Assembly (NCBI RefSeq): GCF_016741875.1
Contig: NZ_JAERRF010000025.1
Location: 1 to 64,000 of the forward strand
DNA: 64,000 nt
Reading direction: 5' to 3'
Origin: Streptomyces coffeae
GTDB lineage: Bacteria > Actinomycetota > Actinomycetes > Streptomycetales > Streptomycetaceae
Within the stretch, counting starts at the first letter, position 1; every line of letters begins with the position of its first letter. Of the stretch, positions 51,418 through 59,696 are shown in pieces. Both the position numbers and the translations under genes were made by a program. The notes beneath the pieces are model-generated. The model was not told the origin of the DNA and did no database searches. It saw only the letters and a list, made by a program, of their open reading frames with translations.

Positions 51418-52947
51418 TCAGAGGAAGCTGACGTTCTGGGCGAGGGCCAGGCTGCTGGAGTAGTTGATGGTGTTGGTGGCCGGGCGCATATAGGCGCGCC
51501 AGGCGTCGGAGCCGGACTCGCGGCCGCCACCGGTTTCCTTCTCCCCGCCGAAGGCGCCGCCGATCTCGGCTCCGGAGGTGCCGATGTTGACGTTGGCGAT
51601 ACCGCAGTCGGAGCCCTCCGCGGACAGGAAGTACTCGGCCTCCTGCTGGTCGCGGGTGAAGATGCTGGAGGACAGCCCCTGGGGCACATCGTTGTGGAGG
51701 GCGATGGCTTCCTCCAGGGTGTCGTAGGTGAGGACGTAGAGGATGGGCGCGAAGGTCTCCTCGCGGACGACGGGGGTCTGCGCGTCGACGCGGACGATCG
51801 CGGGCTCGGCGTAACCGGCCCGGGGCGCGGTGTCGGCCAGCCGGCGCTCACCGCCGACGAGGAGGGTGCCGCCTTCGGCCCGGGCACGGTCGAGGGCGCC
51901 CCGCATGGTCTCGAGGGCCTGGGTGGAGATCAGCGGGCCGACGAGGGTGCCCTCGTCGAAGGGGTCGCCGATGGGCAGCTTGCGGTAGGCGGCGGTCAGC
52001 CGGTCCACGAGGGTGTCGGCGATGTCGCGGTGGACGATGAGCCGCCGCAGCGTGGTGCAGCGCTGTCCGGCGGTGCCCGCGGCGGCGAAGACGATGCCCT
52101 GGACGGCGAGGTCGAGGTCGGCGGAGGGCGCGACGACGGCCGCGTTGTTGCCGCCCAGTTCCAGCAGGCTGCGGCCGAAGCGGGCGGCCACCCGGGGGCC
52201 GACCTCACGGCCCATACGGGTCGAGCCGGTGGCGCTGACGAGCGCGACCCGCGGATCGTCGACCAGCCGCTCGCCGATGGCGCGGTCGCCGAGCAGCAGC
52301 CGGTGCACATCGCGCGGGGCGCCGGTGTCCTCGGCGGCCTGTGCCAGCAGCCGGTCGCAGGCCAGCGAGATCAGCGGGGTGAGCTCGGAGGGCTTCCAGA
52401 CCACGGTGTCACCGCAGGCCAGGGCGACGGCGGTGTTCCAGGACCAGACGGCGGCGGGGAAGTTGAACGCGGAGATGACACCGACCACGCCGAGCGGGTG
52501 CCAGGTCTCGGCGAGCCGGTGGCCGGGGCGCTCGGAGGCGATGGTGCGGCCGTAGAGCTGGCGGGACAGACCGACGGCGAAGTCACAGATGTCGATCATC
52601 TCCTGGACCTCGCCCAGGGCCTCGGAGCGGATCTTGCCCGCTTCGATGGTGATGAGGTCGGCCAGGTCGCTCTTGTGGTCGCGCAGCAGCTCACCGAGGC
52701 GGCGGACGAGTTCACCGCGGCGCGGGGCGGGAGTGCTGCGCCAGGTGAGGAAGGCGCGGCGGGCGGCCTCGAGTGCCTCCTCGGTCTCGGCCTCGGTGGC
52801 GGCGGCGAGGCCGAAGAGGTCCTCGCCGGTGATGGGGGTGCGGGCAGGGAAGTCATCGCCCTGGTCGGGGGTGACGCCGACCCGGCGGAGGCTGTCGAGG
52901 GCGCGGTCGCGCAGGGCCTCGGTGGTGGGAAGGGCGGGGGTGGTCAT
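51418..52947 (-). CDS. ALDH7-type aldehyde dehydrogenase, probable piperideine-6-carboxylate dehydrogenase
   Basis: A 509-residue NAD(P)-dependent aldehyde dehydrogenase. Catalytic residues are visible: Asn162 in FNFPAAVWSWN, Lys185 in VVWKPSELTPL, the GSTRMG Rossmann turn, Glu263 in LLELGGNNAAV, and Cys297 in GTAGQRCTTLRR. SGAEIGGAFGGEKETGGGRE near the C terminus is typical of the ALDH7 (alpha-aminoadipic semialdehyde / piperideine-6-carboxylate) group. It would oxidise the open-chain aldehyde form of P6C to L-2-aminoadipate. ATG 52947 has AGGGAG 5 bases away. It is the last gene of a three-gene operon with a DUF1338 oxygenase and a FAD oxidase, a neighbourhood that supports lysine breakdown. 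Confidence 0.88.
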   Translation of the reverse strand: MTTPALPTTEALRDRALDSLRRVGVTPDQGDDFPARTPITGEDLFGLAAATEAETEEALEAARRAFLTWRSTPAPRRGELVRRLGELLRDHKSDLADLITIEAGKIRSEALGEVQEMIDICDFAVGLSRQLYGRTIASERPGHRLAETWHPLGVVGVISAFNFPAAVWSWNTAVALACGDTVVWKPSELTPLISLACDRLLAQAAEDTGAPRDVHRLLLGDRAIGERLVDDPRVALVSATGSTRMGREVGPRVAARFGRSLLELGGNNAAVVAPSADLDLAVQGIVFAAAGTAGQRCTTLRRLIVHRDIADTLVDRLTAAYRKLPIGDPFDEGTLVGPLISTQALETMRGALDRARAEGGTLLVGGERRLADTAPRAGYAEPAIVRVDAQTPVVREETFAPILYVLTYDTLEEAIALHNDVPQGLSSSIFTRDQQEAEYFLSAEGSDCGIANVNIGTSGAEIGGAFGGEKETGGGRESGSDAWRAYMRPATNTINYSSSLALAQNVSFL

Positions 52948-53039
52948 GGGGCTCCCTGAGGGTGTCGGTGGTGGCGTGGGTGGTGCCGGTGGTCGCGCCG
53001 CCGGAGGTGCGGGGCCGCGGAGGTGCGGGCCGGTGGCGG

Positions 53040-54425
53040 TCAGCGGGGTGCGGCGAACAGGTCCAGATCCCGGGCGACGTGGTCCAGGGAGTGGTTCTGC
53101 TGCCGCTCGTAGAGGGCGAAGGGGTCGAGGACCTCGCGTCCGATGGCGTCGGAGAGCCACCCGCTGTCGTAGGCGGCGCCCTCGTGGTCGGTGTTCTTGG
53201 AGCCTTCGCCACTGAGGTTGGACTGGAAGATCCCGGCCGCGGAGCGGGGCAGGAAGTCCTCGTAGACGATGGGCTCGGCGCGCACCCAGCCCTGGTCCAG
53301 CAGTTCGCCGAGGGTGGTGGGCGGGGCGCCGAGCGGCCGGTCCGCGGCCGCGTGGTAGGTGAAGTAGCCAAGGCCCCGCCGGGCCAGTTCGTGTTCGCTG
53401 CCGGGGAAGTCCTCGGCCCACAGGGTGCGGGCCAGCTCGGCGCGGTCGGCGGTGGGGTGCTGGGCCGCCTGTTCGTCGACCCGGGCCAGCAGGGTGTCGT
53501 AGCGGGCGCGGCCCTCCCGGGTGAGGGCGATACCGCGGGCTTCGACCTCGCCGAACCGCACCCGCAGGGCGCCGCTGCTGACACTGCCGTCGGGGGCGCG
53601 CAGGGCGCGGGGTTCGGCCAGGGCGCGGAAGGAGGTCTGGCGCAGCAGGACATCGGGACCGCTCCAGCGCGGAGGGCCCTGGATGGTGTCGATCATCTCG
53701 ATCCCGCGCTCGGTCATCCGCCGGTAGAGCTCGTCGATGTCCAGCACCCGGGGGGTGAGGTGGTTGATGTGGGTGCTGCGGACACCGCCGATGTCGGCGG
53801 CGACGGCGGACACCTTCTCCAAGGTCGCGTACCAGCTCCGGTCGATGGGTTCACAGGACAACTCGAAGGCTTCGACGGCGAGTTGGAGGAAGCGTGTCGC
53901 GTCCTCGTCGGGCAGTCCGCGGTCGGTCCCGGCCCGGTCGGCGAGGGTGAGCAGCTCCGGCGGGAAGAGCCGGCGGGAGGCGAGGAAGGTGTCCAGCCGG
54001 GCCCGCAGATCGGCGTCGAAGAACCGGGGGTCGGCGGGGGTGAGCATGGAGGTGAAGACCCGGAAGGGGTTGCGCGCCAGTTCCTCACCGTCGATGGGGC
54101 GGAAGGCGGTGGAGACGACGGGGACGGCGCTGGCGGCGGCTTCGCGCAGATCGTAGAAGCCGACGGGATGCATACCGAGCGCGCCGAAGATCCGGGCGAC
54201 CTGTTCCAGCTCCTGCGGGGTGCCGACCCGGATGGCGCCGTGGCGTTCGGCGGTGACACGGCTGATGGTGCCGAGCCGTTCGGCGTTGGCGCCTTCGGCG
54301 CGCAGGACGTCCTCGTTCACCTCGTGGGAGACGTCCACGAGGGTGGTGTAGGCGGGGACTTCGCGGCCGTACATGTCCGAGAGCCGCCTCGCGAACGCGG
54401 CTCGCAGCTGCCACTGGCTGATCAT
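53040..54425 (-). CDS. hglS: DUF1338 / 2-oxoadipate dioxygenase-decarboxylase (HglS-like)
   Basis: A 461-residue protein of the family now known as 2-oxoadipate dioxygenase/decarboxylase, which turns 2-oxoadipate into D-2-hydroxyglutarate and CO2 with Fe(II). Visible features are AERHGAIRVGTPQEL (metal His62), GALGMHPVGFYDLREAA, VRSTHINHLTPRVLDI (His222), and FGEVEARGIALTREGRARYD with the glutamate ligand (Glu293 or 295). The three metal ligands fall near the positions known for the Pseudomonas enzyme. SGEGSKNTDHEGAAYDSGWL follows near the end. It lies 92 bases upstream of the ALDH gene and 58 bases downstream of the FAD oxidase gene, all on one strand, so the three are likely one operon. Start ATG 54425. 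Confidence 0.85.
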   Translation of the reverse strand: MISQWQLRAAFARRLSDMYGREVPAYTTLVDVSHEVNEDVLRAEGANAERLGTISRVTAERHGAIRVGTPQELEQVARIFGALGMHPVGFYDLREAAASAVPVVSTAFRPIDGEELARNPFRVFTSMLTPADPRFFDADLRARLDTFLASRRLFPPELLTLADRAGTDRGLPDEDATRFLQLAVEAFELSCEPIDRSWYATLEKVSAVAADIGGVRSTHINHLTPRVLDIDELYRRMTERGIEMIDTIQGPPRWSGPDVLLRQTSFRALAEPRALRAPDGSVSSGALRVRFGEVEARGIALTREGRARYDTLLARVDEQAAQHPTADRAELARTLWAEDFPGSEHELARRGLGYFTYHAAADRPLGAPPTTLGELLDQGWVRAEPIVYEDFLPRSAAGIFQSNLSGEGSKNTDHEGAAYDSGWLSDAIGREVLDPFALYERQQNHSLDHVARDLDLFAAPR

Positions 54426-54483
54426 GTGCGGGGCTGCCTTTCGGTGGGGTCGGTCCGGGTCGGGGTGCCCGGTGGCGCGGGGT

Positions 54484-55653
54484 TCACACCACGTGGGCTT
54501 CGGGGCGGGTCTCGACGCCGCTGGTGCAGCGCTCGGCACCGAACGGGGTGACATCCACGCAGGGTTCCCGCTCCAGATGCAGATCCCGCATGATCTCGCC
54601 GACGGCGGGCGCCTGGAGGAAGCCGTGGCCGGAGAACCCGGTGGCGTACAGGAAGTTGGGATACACGGTGGAGCGGCCGATGAGCGCGTTGTGGTCCGGG
54701 GTCACCTCGTAGAGCCCGGCCCATCCCCCGGCGATCTCCATTTCGGCCAGCTCCGGGGCGAGGAGGCGGGCGCGGGCCCGGAACAGCTCCAGCCACTCGG
54801 GGGTCCAGGTGGTGTCGAAACCGTCGGGCTGATCGGGGTCGGCGAGGCCGAGGAGCAGACCGTCGTCGCTGTTGTGGAAGTACGCCGAGGACGAGAAGTC
54901 GATGGTGAACGGGATACGGGGGGCGCTGAGCGGGGCGGTGAAGGCGAGCTGGCGGCGGACCGGGCGCACCGGAAGGCTGACGCCGATCATGTCGCCGATC
55001 CCGGCGGACCAGGCGCCCGCGGCGCATACCACGGTGGCGCAGGAGATGGTGCCGCGGTCGGTGTGCACGGCGGTGACCCGGTCGCCGGTGGTGTCCATCC
55101 CGGTGACGGTGGTGTGGGTGGCGAAGGTGACGCCCGCGCGGGCGGCGGCCGTGGCGTAGCCGTGGACGACCAGGCCGGGGCGGGCATGGCCGTCGGTCGG
55201 TGAGTGGACGGCGGACAGCACACGGTCGGTGGTCAGATAGGGGCACAGCCGCCGGGCCTCGGTGGGGCTGATCATGCGGCTGGGAACGCCCAGGGCGTTC
55301 TGGACCGCGACGCTGTTCTCGAAGTCGGCCACGTGGCGCTCATCGGTGAGCAGGAAGAGATAGCCGACGGTGTCGAGCCGGATGTCGGCGCCGGGGCGGC
55401 GGGGGAAGTCCTGGTAGGCGCGCAGGCTGCGGCTGCCCAGTTCGATGTTGAGGGGGTCGGAGAACTGGGCGCGGACGCCGCCGATCGGTTTACCCGAGCT
55501 GCCGCTCGCCAGCTCGGCGCGTTCGACGACAACGATGCGCCGCACTCCCGCTTCGGCGAGGTGGAAGGCGACGGAGGCGCCCATGACACCGCCGCCGATG
55601 ATCACGACGTCGGCGGTGGTCGGAACGGTGCCGCGGGTGGGTGAGATGGACAA
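54484..55653 (-). CDS. FAD-dependent amine oxidase (DAO/sarcosine-oxidase family)
   Basis: A 389-residue flavoprotein. It has the dinucleotide fold VVIIGGGVMGASVAFHLAEA at residues 16-35, VVVERAELASGSSGKPIGGV with the SGSSGKxxGG signature, and C-terminal GLYEVTPDHNALIG, FLYATGFSGHGFLQAPAVGE. The family oxidises amines such as sarcosine, pipecolate or glycine; the operon context favours an amine that yields P6C, such as pipecolate, but the substrate is inferred. There is no ATG or GTG in a useful place: TTG 55653 has GGAGGG 8 bases upstream and is chosen. It is first in the operon and divergent from a LysR regulator. Confidence 0.82.
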   Translation of the reverse strand: MSISPTRGTVPTTADVVIIGGGVMGASVAFHLAEAGVRRIVVVERAELASGSSGKPIGGVRAQFSDPLNIELGSRSLRAYQDFPRRPGADIRLDTVGYLFLLTDERHVADFENSVAVQNALGVPSRMISPTEARRLCPYLTTDRVLSAVHSPTDGHARPGLVVHGYATAAARAGVTFATHTTVTGMDTTGDRVTAVHTDRGTISCATVVCAAGAWSAGIGDMIGVSLPVRPVRRQLAFTAPLSAPRIPFTIDFSSSAYFHNSDDGLLLGLADPDQPDGFDTTWTPEWLELFRARARLLAPELAEMEIAGGWAGLYEVTPDHNALIGRSTVYPNFLYATGFSGHGFLQAPAVGEIMRDLHLEREPCVDVTPFGAERCTSGVETRPEAHVV

Positions 55654-55829
55654 GGGCCGATCCCTCCAAAGTCCGGTGCCGGTGCCCGCGGACGGTGTCC
55701 GTGCGGGGTGGGGCGGGGCTGTGGGTGCGGTACGCGACGGGCTGATCAGCTGTCTGCCCGTCATCGTGACCCACCCCAACCGTTGACGTCCATGAACGAT
55801 GAGTGCGGCTTTTCTTTTAGGATCCGTAT

Positions 55830-56744
55830 ATGGATTGGACGAGTGCCCAGTTGCGCTCGCTGGTGGAACTGACCAGACGCGGCACCATCACCGCGGTCGC
55901 GGACGCGCTGGGATACACACCCGGCGGGGTGTCCCAGCAGATCGCCGCGCTGGAGCGGGCTACCGGGATGGAGCTGCTGCACCGGGTGGGGCGGCGGGTG
56001 GAGCTGACCGACGCGGGGGTGACGCTGGCCCGCCATGCCGAGCGGATCCTGGCCACGGAGGCGGAGGCGGTCGAGGCGCTGGAGCGCTCGCGCAACGAGG
56101 TGTCCGGCGTGCTGGAGGTGGGCCTGTTCGCCACGGCGGCGGCCGAGATCCTGCCGCTGGCGCTGCGGCGGGCGCGGCTGAGCCATCCGGAGCTGACCGT
56201 GCACAGCCGCGACATGGACGTGGACGAGGTGTACGACGCGGTCGCCACCGGCGGGGTGGATCTGGCGCTCGGCCTGGACTATCCGGATGTGCCGATCCCC
56301 CGCGATCCGGCGCTGCGGGTGATGCAGCTGTACCGGGAGCGGTTCTCGCTCGCGGTACCCACCGGGACGATGCCCGGCCGCACGGTGGTGGGTCTGGCGG
56401 ACACCCGGGATCTTGGCTGGATCCTGCCGTCGGCGGAGAGCTACTACGGGCGCGCGGTGCGGACCGCGTGCCGCCGGGCGGGGATCGAGCCCGATGTGCG
56501 CCATGTGGTGACGGACACCGCGGCCACGCTGGCCCTGGTGGAGGCGGGCATCGGGGTGAGCACGGTGACGGACCTGATGCTCGGGCTGCGGGCCTCGCGC
56601 TTCGATGTGGTGCCGCTGCGGGAGCTGGTCGAGCGGCACATCGTGGTGGTGTTCCGGTCCGCGGCCGAACGCCGCCCCACGGTATCGGCGCTGGTCGAGG
56701 TGTTGCGGGCGGTGGCCGCCGACCGGAACGGCGCCGGGACGTGA
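55830..56744 (+). CDS. LysR-family regulator, divergent from the FAD oxidase operon
   Basis: A 304-residue regulator. The HTH is DWTSAQLRSLVELTRRGTIT AVADALGYTPGGVSQQIAAL ERATGMELLHRVGRRVELT (spaced here). The PBP-like effector domain follows: LEVGLFATAAAEILPLALRR, DLALGLDYPDVPIP and VEAGIGVSTVTDL. LysR proteins usually sit divergent to the genes they activate, and here the intergenic region (176 bases) faces the oxidase operon, while the APC permease lies behind it. Inducer: probably lysine, pipecolate or a related compound. Confidence 0.88.
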   Translation: MDWTSAQLRSLVELTRRGTITAVADALGYTPGGVSQQIAALERATGMELLHRVGRRVELTDAGVTLARHAERILATEAEAVEALERSRNEVSGVLEVGLFATAAAEILPLALRRARLSHPELTVHSRDMDVDEVYDAVATGGVDLALGLDYPDVPIPRDPALRVMQLYRERFSLAVPTGTMPGRTVVGLADTRDLGWILPSAESYYGRAVRTACRRAGIEPDVRHVVTDTAATLALVEAGIGVSTVTDLMLGLRASRFDVVPLRELVERHIVVVFRSAAERRPTVSALVEVLRAVAADRNGAGT

Positions 56745-56946
56745 GCCGGCGGGCCGTACCGCGCGCGCCGGTCCCCGGGCCCCCGCGCGGCCGGTGCATC
56801 AGGACCCCTTGGTCTCAGGGCCGCAAGGTGTCGCGCTGCCATGTCTTTTGCGGGCGGTGGGTCGTGGGCGATGGTTCCGAGCCAGTGGTGACCCACGCCA
56901 CGACGCCGGGCCGTCGTGCCCGTCGTTGCCTGACAGGGAGCGAACG

Positions 56947-58470
56947 ATGTCCCCCGCCAACACACCGAAGCCGCCGCGGTCCGCGCTGCTGGGCAGCGGA
57001 CCGCAGGGAATCTTCCGGCGTACTCTCCCCTCCGAACAGCCCGCCGGGGAACGCATGGTGCGCACTCTGGGCCTCATCCAGCTGACGATGATCGGCATCG
57101 GCGCCATCATCGGGGCCGGAATCTTCAGCCTGGCCGCGGCCGTGGCCCGTGATGTGGCCGGTCCGGCCGTGCTGATCTCGTTCCTGGTGGCGGGGGCGGC
57201 GTCGCTGTGCGCGGCGTTCGCCTACGCCGAGTTCGCGGGGATGGTGCCCAAGGCGGGCTCGTCCTATACGTACTGCGCCGCGGTCCTGGGGGAGGTCGTG
57301 GGCTGGATCGTGGGCTGGGACCTGCTGCTGGAGTACACGGCCATCGTCGCGGTGGTGGCCATCGGGATGTCGGGCTATCTGGGGTTCCTCCTGGACGCGG
57401 TCGGTATCCATCTGCCGACCTGGGCCCTGGGCGCGCCCGGCACCGGATCGGGACACCGGATCGACCTCCTGGCGGTGGCGATCTGTCTGGGCGTGGCCTG
57501 GCTGCTGACCCGTGGCACCCGTACCTCGGCCCGGGTGGAGACGGTGCTGACCATCGTGAAGATCGCCATCGTGCTGGTGGTGATCGTGGTGGGGTTCACC
57601 AAGGTGGACTCCGGCAATCTGCATCCGTTCGCCCCCTTCGGCTACGGCGGGGCGTTCACCGGGGCGGCGACGGTGTTCTTCGCGGTGTTCGGCTATGACG
57701 CGCTGAGCACGGCGGCGGAGGAGTCGGTGGAGGCCCGCAGCAAGCTGCCGAAGGCGATGATGCTGTCGCTGGCCATCTCGATGGTGCTGTACGTGCTGGT
57801 GTGCGTCGTGCTCACCGGCATGCAGCACTACAGCGAGCTCAATCCGAACAGCGGTATCTCCAGCGCCTTCCAGAGCGTGGGGCTGAGCGGGCTGGCCAAT
57901 GTCATCGCGGTCGGCGCGGTGATCGGCATCGTCACGGTGACGTTCTCGTTCATGATGGGCGCCTCCCGGCTGTGGTACGCGCTCAGCCGGGACGGGCTGA
58001 TGCCCGCGTGGTTCGGCGCCATCCACCCCAAGCGCAAGGTGCCGCACCGTGCCACCTGGCTGATCGGCATCGTGTCCGCCGTGCTGGCGGGGCTGCTGCC
58101 CATCAACGCGGTGGCCGAACTGACCAACATCGGGGTGCTGCTGGCCTTTGTGGTCGTGTCTGCCGCGGTGCTGATCCTGCGCTACCGCAAGCCGCAGCTC
58201 ACCCGCTCCTTCCGGTGTCCGGGAATGCCGGTGGTCCCGGTGCTGGGCATCGTGTTCTCGGTCTGGCTGATGTCCTTCCTCCAGTGGGAGACCTGGGTGC
58301 GGCTGGGTTCCTGGCTGGTCGTGGGGCTGGTGCTGTACGCCGGCTACGGATACCGGCGCACCCGTGAGGTGATGCCGGGCGGGTCGGTGGACCTGGACGC
58401 GCTGGAGGGGATGTCCGACACGGACGGTGCCGGCGGAGGCGATGACACGGCGCCCGCCACGGCGCGGTAG
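56947..58470 (+). CDS. APC-family amino-acid permease (CAT-like)
   Basis: A 507-residue transporter with 12 predicted helices. The substrate-binding TM1 motif GIGAIIGAGIFSLAAAVARD is present, followed by GPAVLISFLVAGAASLCAAF AYAEFAGMVP (spaced here). TVFFAVFGYDALSTAAEESV is the TM6 motif of the cationic amino-acid subgroup (YfnA/CAT), and ASRLWYALSRDGLMPAWFGA follows. It would import cationic or neutral amino acids with protons. ATG 56947 has GGGAG 6 bases upstream. It lies between two LysR genes and beside a probable lysine catabolic operon, which makes lysine or pipecolate a reasonable cargo. Confidence 0.9.
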   Translation: MSPANTPKPPRSALLGSGPQGIFRRTLPSEQPAGERMVRTLGLIQLTMIGIGAIIGAGIFSLAAAVARDVAGPAVLISFLVAGAASLCAAFAYAEFAGMVPKAGSSYTYCAAVLGEVVGWIVGWDLLLEYTAIVAVVAIGMSGYLGFLLDAVGIHLPTWALGAPGTGSGHRIDLLAVAICLGVAWLLTRGTRTSARVETVLTIVKIAIVLVVIVVGFTKVDSGNLHPFAPFGYGGAFTGAATVFFAVFGYDALSTAAEESVEARSKLPKAMMLSLAISMVLYVLVCVVLTGMQHYSELNPNSGISSAFQSVGLSGLANVIAVGAVIGIVTVTFSFMMGASRLWYALSRDGLMPAWFGAIHPKRKVPHRATWLIGIVSAVLAGLLPINAVAELTNIGVLLAFVVVSAAVLILRYRKPQLTRSFRCPGMPVVPVLGIVFSVWLMSFLQWETWVRLGSWLVVGLVLYAGYGYRRTREVMPGGSVDLDALEGMSDTDGAGGGDDTAPATAR

Positions 58471-58561
58471 CGCGGGGGCGGGCCGGACGGGCGGCGGTGC
58501 TCTCGCCAGGAGTGCCGCCGTCGCCGTCGTGGCGGCGCCCGCGGGTTGTACGTCCGGGGCG

Positions 58562-59476
58562 CTACACGGCTCCGGCAGGCCGCAGATACGGCTCGCCGCG
58601 GGGCACCGCGCGCCGCAGCGCCTCCAGCACCGTGCCGAGCAGCGGGTTGCTGTTCTCGTCGCGGTGCAGGGCGAACACGGTGCGGTGGGCCGAGCGCCGG
58701 GTGAGCCGGGTGGCCTCGATGAGGTCGCTGTCCTTGTGGCCGAGGGCCGGGACCACGGCCACCCCGAGGCCGCTGGACACCAACTCCCGTACCACGTCGT
58801 AGTTGTTGCTGCGGAAGACCACATCGGCGTCGAAGCCGGCCGCGGCGCACAGCCGGGTCAGTGACAGGGCCCCCGCGGTGCCCTCCCGGCTGGTGATCCA
58901 GCGGGCGCGGGCCAGCTGGGGAAGGTCGGCGCTCAGCCCGCTGCCGCGGGCGCGCAGCAGGAGCAGGTCCTCGCCCAGCAGGGGATGCCGGGTGAGCCCG
59001 TCGGGCCAGTGCCGCGGGCTGAGCCCGTACTCGTAGATCAGGGCGATGTCCAGATCGCCCTGGGTGAGCAGGGCGATCAGCTCGTCCGGTTCGCCCTCCT
59101 CGAGCTGGATCTGCGCCCGGGGCAGTGCGGCCACCGCCGCCGACAGCGCGGTCGGCACCAGCCGGACACCGGCGGTGGGGAAGGTGCCCAGCCGCAGTCG
59201 GCCCACGGTGCCGGTGGCCAGCTCCCGCACCTGGTGGTCCAGGTCGTCCATGGCGGCCAGGACCCGTGCGCTGAGGTCGACCAGTCGGTGGGCGGCGGTG
59301 GTGGCGCGGATGCCGTGGGCCTCACGCTCGAACAGCACCAGGCCGGTCTCCCTCTCCAGCGCGGAGATCTGCTGCGAGATGGCCGACGCGGTGTAGCCGA
59401 GGTCGCGGGCGGCGATGGCGAACGATCCGCTGCGGACGACGGCCTTCAGGGTGATCAGATGCAGAGGCTTGAGCAT
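58562..59476 (-). CDS. LysR-family regulator, divergent from the FAD/Fe-S dehydrogenase
   Basis: A 304-residue regulator. The HTH is LKPLHLITLKAVVRSGSFAI AARDLGYTASAISQQISALE RETGLVLFEREAHGIRATTA (spaced here); the effector domain has LRLGTFPTAGVRLVPTALSA, DIALIYEYGLSPRHWPDGL and LGVAVVPALGHKDSDLIEA. It faces the FAD/Fe-S dehydrogenase gene over 220 bases containing the dyad CAGCATCAG/CTGGTGCTG. It therefore most likely controls the dehydrogenase/GDH pair. It is a separate protein from the LysR at 55830. Confidence 0.88.
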   Translation of the reverse strand: MLKPLHLITLKAVVRSGSFAIAARDLGYTASAISQQISALERETGLVLFEREAHGIRATTAAHRLVDLSARVLAAMDDLDHQVRELATGTVGRLRLGTFPTAGVRLVPTALSAAVAALPRAQIQLEEGEPDELIALLTQGDLDIALIYEYGLSPRHWPDGLTRHPLLGEDLLLLRARGSGLSADLPQLARARWITSREGTAGALSLTRLCAAAGFDADVVFRSNNYDVVRELVSSGLGVAVVPALGHKDSDLIEATRLTRRSAHRTVFALHRDENSNPLLGTVLEALRRAVPRGEPYLRPAGAV

Positions 59477-59533
59477 TCCGGCTCCTGATGGCGCTCCTGA
59501 TGACAGGGGGACCGAGCATAGGCGCCCTCCGCG

Positions 59534-59556
59534 CAGCATCAGCATTTCTGGTGCTG
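59534..59556. promoter_or_regulatory. LysR-type dyad
   Basis: CAGCATCAG (59534-59542) and CTGGTGCTG (59548-59556) are inverted, 8 of 9 positions complementary, over the spacer CATTT. It lies in the 220-base divergent region between the LysR gene and the FAD/Fe-S gene. Confidence 0.62.
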
Positions 59557-59696
59557 GAACGTCATTTCTTTCGCGCTGCTGGCCCTTGTGGCGGCCGGGA
59601 TCCGGCGCGGATCGTGGTCGGGGCCGGGCCCGGTTCACGGCCGTGGCCGGGCCGGACACCACACGGCCGGTGCGCATTTCGACAGGAGCGAGCACA